Source: Colimorpha sp045576855
GTDB taxonomy: Bacteria > Bacteroidota > Bacteroidia > Bacteroidales > P3
Assembly: GCA_045576855.1 (NCBI GenBank)
Contig: JAZNHG010000053.1
Span: 1 to 6,713, forward strand
Length of the DNA: 6,713 bases
Direction of reading: 5' to 3'
Shown one piece after another: positions 6,359 to 6,713 of the stretch. Below the pieces are notes generated by a model, which ran no database searches, was not told the DNA's origin, and saw only the letters and a list, made by a program, of their open reading frames with translations. Each line of letters opens with the position of its first letter. Within the stretch, counting starts at the first letter, position 1. A program made the translations under genes and the position numbers.

Positions 6359-6713
6359 TCACTCCCGCAGCACCGTCTCCGCGTCCACCGTGGCGCCCGC
6401 GTCCGGCACTGCCGCCGCCGGGGTGCCGCTATTGTTGGTGTAAACGCCGGAAAATCCGTTGGTTGTAACATTCTCCACCGCCGTGTTCTCCTCGGCCTCC
6501 CAGCCGATGAAGCAGGTGCAGGAGCCGACACCCTTGTCGTCCTGGACGAAGCCGTAGAGCAGCAGCTCGCGTCCGACGAAGGTCTCGGGCAGCATCAGTC
6601 GCACCACGCGGTCGCGGCGGTAGACCGGCGCCGCCAGCAGACCGTCCTGCAAATCGGGGCAGTAGACATACAGATACACATAGTCGTGCGGACGGCAGAG
6701 CCGTGCGCCGCCG
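6359..6713 (-). CDS. C-terminal part of a hypothetical protein, probably DUF6266 family (partial)
   Basis: The frame is open from the right edge to a TGA at 6361-6359, giving 117 visible residues; the N-terminus lies outside the window. Residues 12-70 of the fragment (YLYVYCPDL, then PVYRRDRVVRLMLPETFVGRELLLYGFVQDDKG and CFIG) resemble the C-terminal beta-sandwich-like part of DUF6266 proteins, a Bacteroidota family of about 200 aa and unknown function whose members end in a similar alternating-strand region. That match is from memory of the pattern and cannot be confirmed without the N-terminus. Residues 71-117 form an extra low-complexity tail rich in A, T, N, V and E (for example TNNSGTPAAAVPDAGATVD), likely disordered. 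There is no internal start that must be used: a GTG at 6679-6677 is simply within the frame. The gene lies 54 bp upstream of tamB on the same strand, so it could be co-transcribed with it, but a functional link is not evident. Confidence 0.6.
   Translation of the reverse strand, partial: GGARLCRPHDYVYLYVYCPDLQDGLLAAPVYRRDRVVRLMLPETFVGRELLLYGFVQDDKGVGSCTCFIGWEAEENTAVENVTTNGFSGVYTNNSGTPAAAVPDAGATVDAETVLRE

Noticed and set aside
6337..6531. 64-codon minus-strand frame over the end of the upstream gene
   Set aside because: It overlaps the better-supported frame that continues to the window edge, and its product is a low-complexity R/A/P/T mix.

Overview
The window looks like a GC-rich chromosome segment from a member of Bacteroidota, probably Bacteroidales. 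The genus cannot be resolved. Three things point there: a TamB protein with the C-terminal shape typical of that phylum, a membrane-bound LytTR regulator with no kinase or receiver domain (common in Bacteroidota), and a likely DUF6266 protein, a family known mainly from Bacteroidota. Canonical Shine-Dalgarno spacing is also largely absent. Every gene I can support is on the minus strand, so transcription runs from the high coordinates toward position 1.

In transcription order, the window opens with the 3' part of a gene that enters from the right edge (6713 to 6359; tentatively DUF6266, function unknown). A 54-bp AT-rich gap follows. Next is a full-length tamB-like gene (6304 to 1913, 1463 aa), encoding an inner-membrane-anchored periplasmic protein of the TamB/AsmA-like lipid-transport and outer-membrane assembly group. 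Its stop overlaps the start of a 294-aa protein with four predicted membrane helices and a LytTR DNA-binding domain (1916 to 1032). Six bases further on begins a secreted 289-aa phosphodiester glycosidase family protein (NAGPA/DUF2233; 1025 to 156). The last 155 bp hold no convincing gene. They contain a weak GC-rich stem-loop just after the last stop and a very regular 11-bp tandem repeat (13-74), whose minus strand is a ladder of GG dinucleotides.

The tight packing of tamB, lytTR and NAGPA (4-bp ATGA overlap, then a 6-nt gap) implies co-transcription and probably translational coupling. My inference is an envelope-related operon: a periplasm-spanning lipid-transport or assembly protein, a membrane-tethered transcription regulator that could sense the envelope, and an exported enzyme acting on phosphodiester-linked sugars. 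No mobile element, CRISPR array, tRNA or rRNA was seen. I found no clear case for a wholly new system. The most unusual items are the gene coupling itself and the 11-bp G-rich repeat array.
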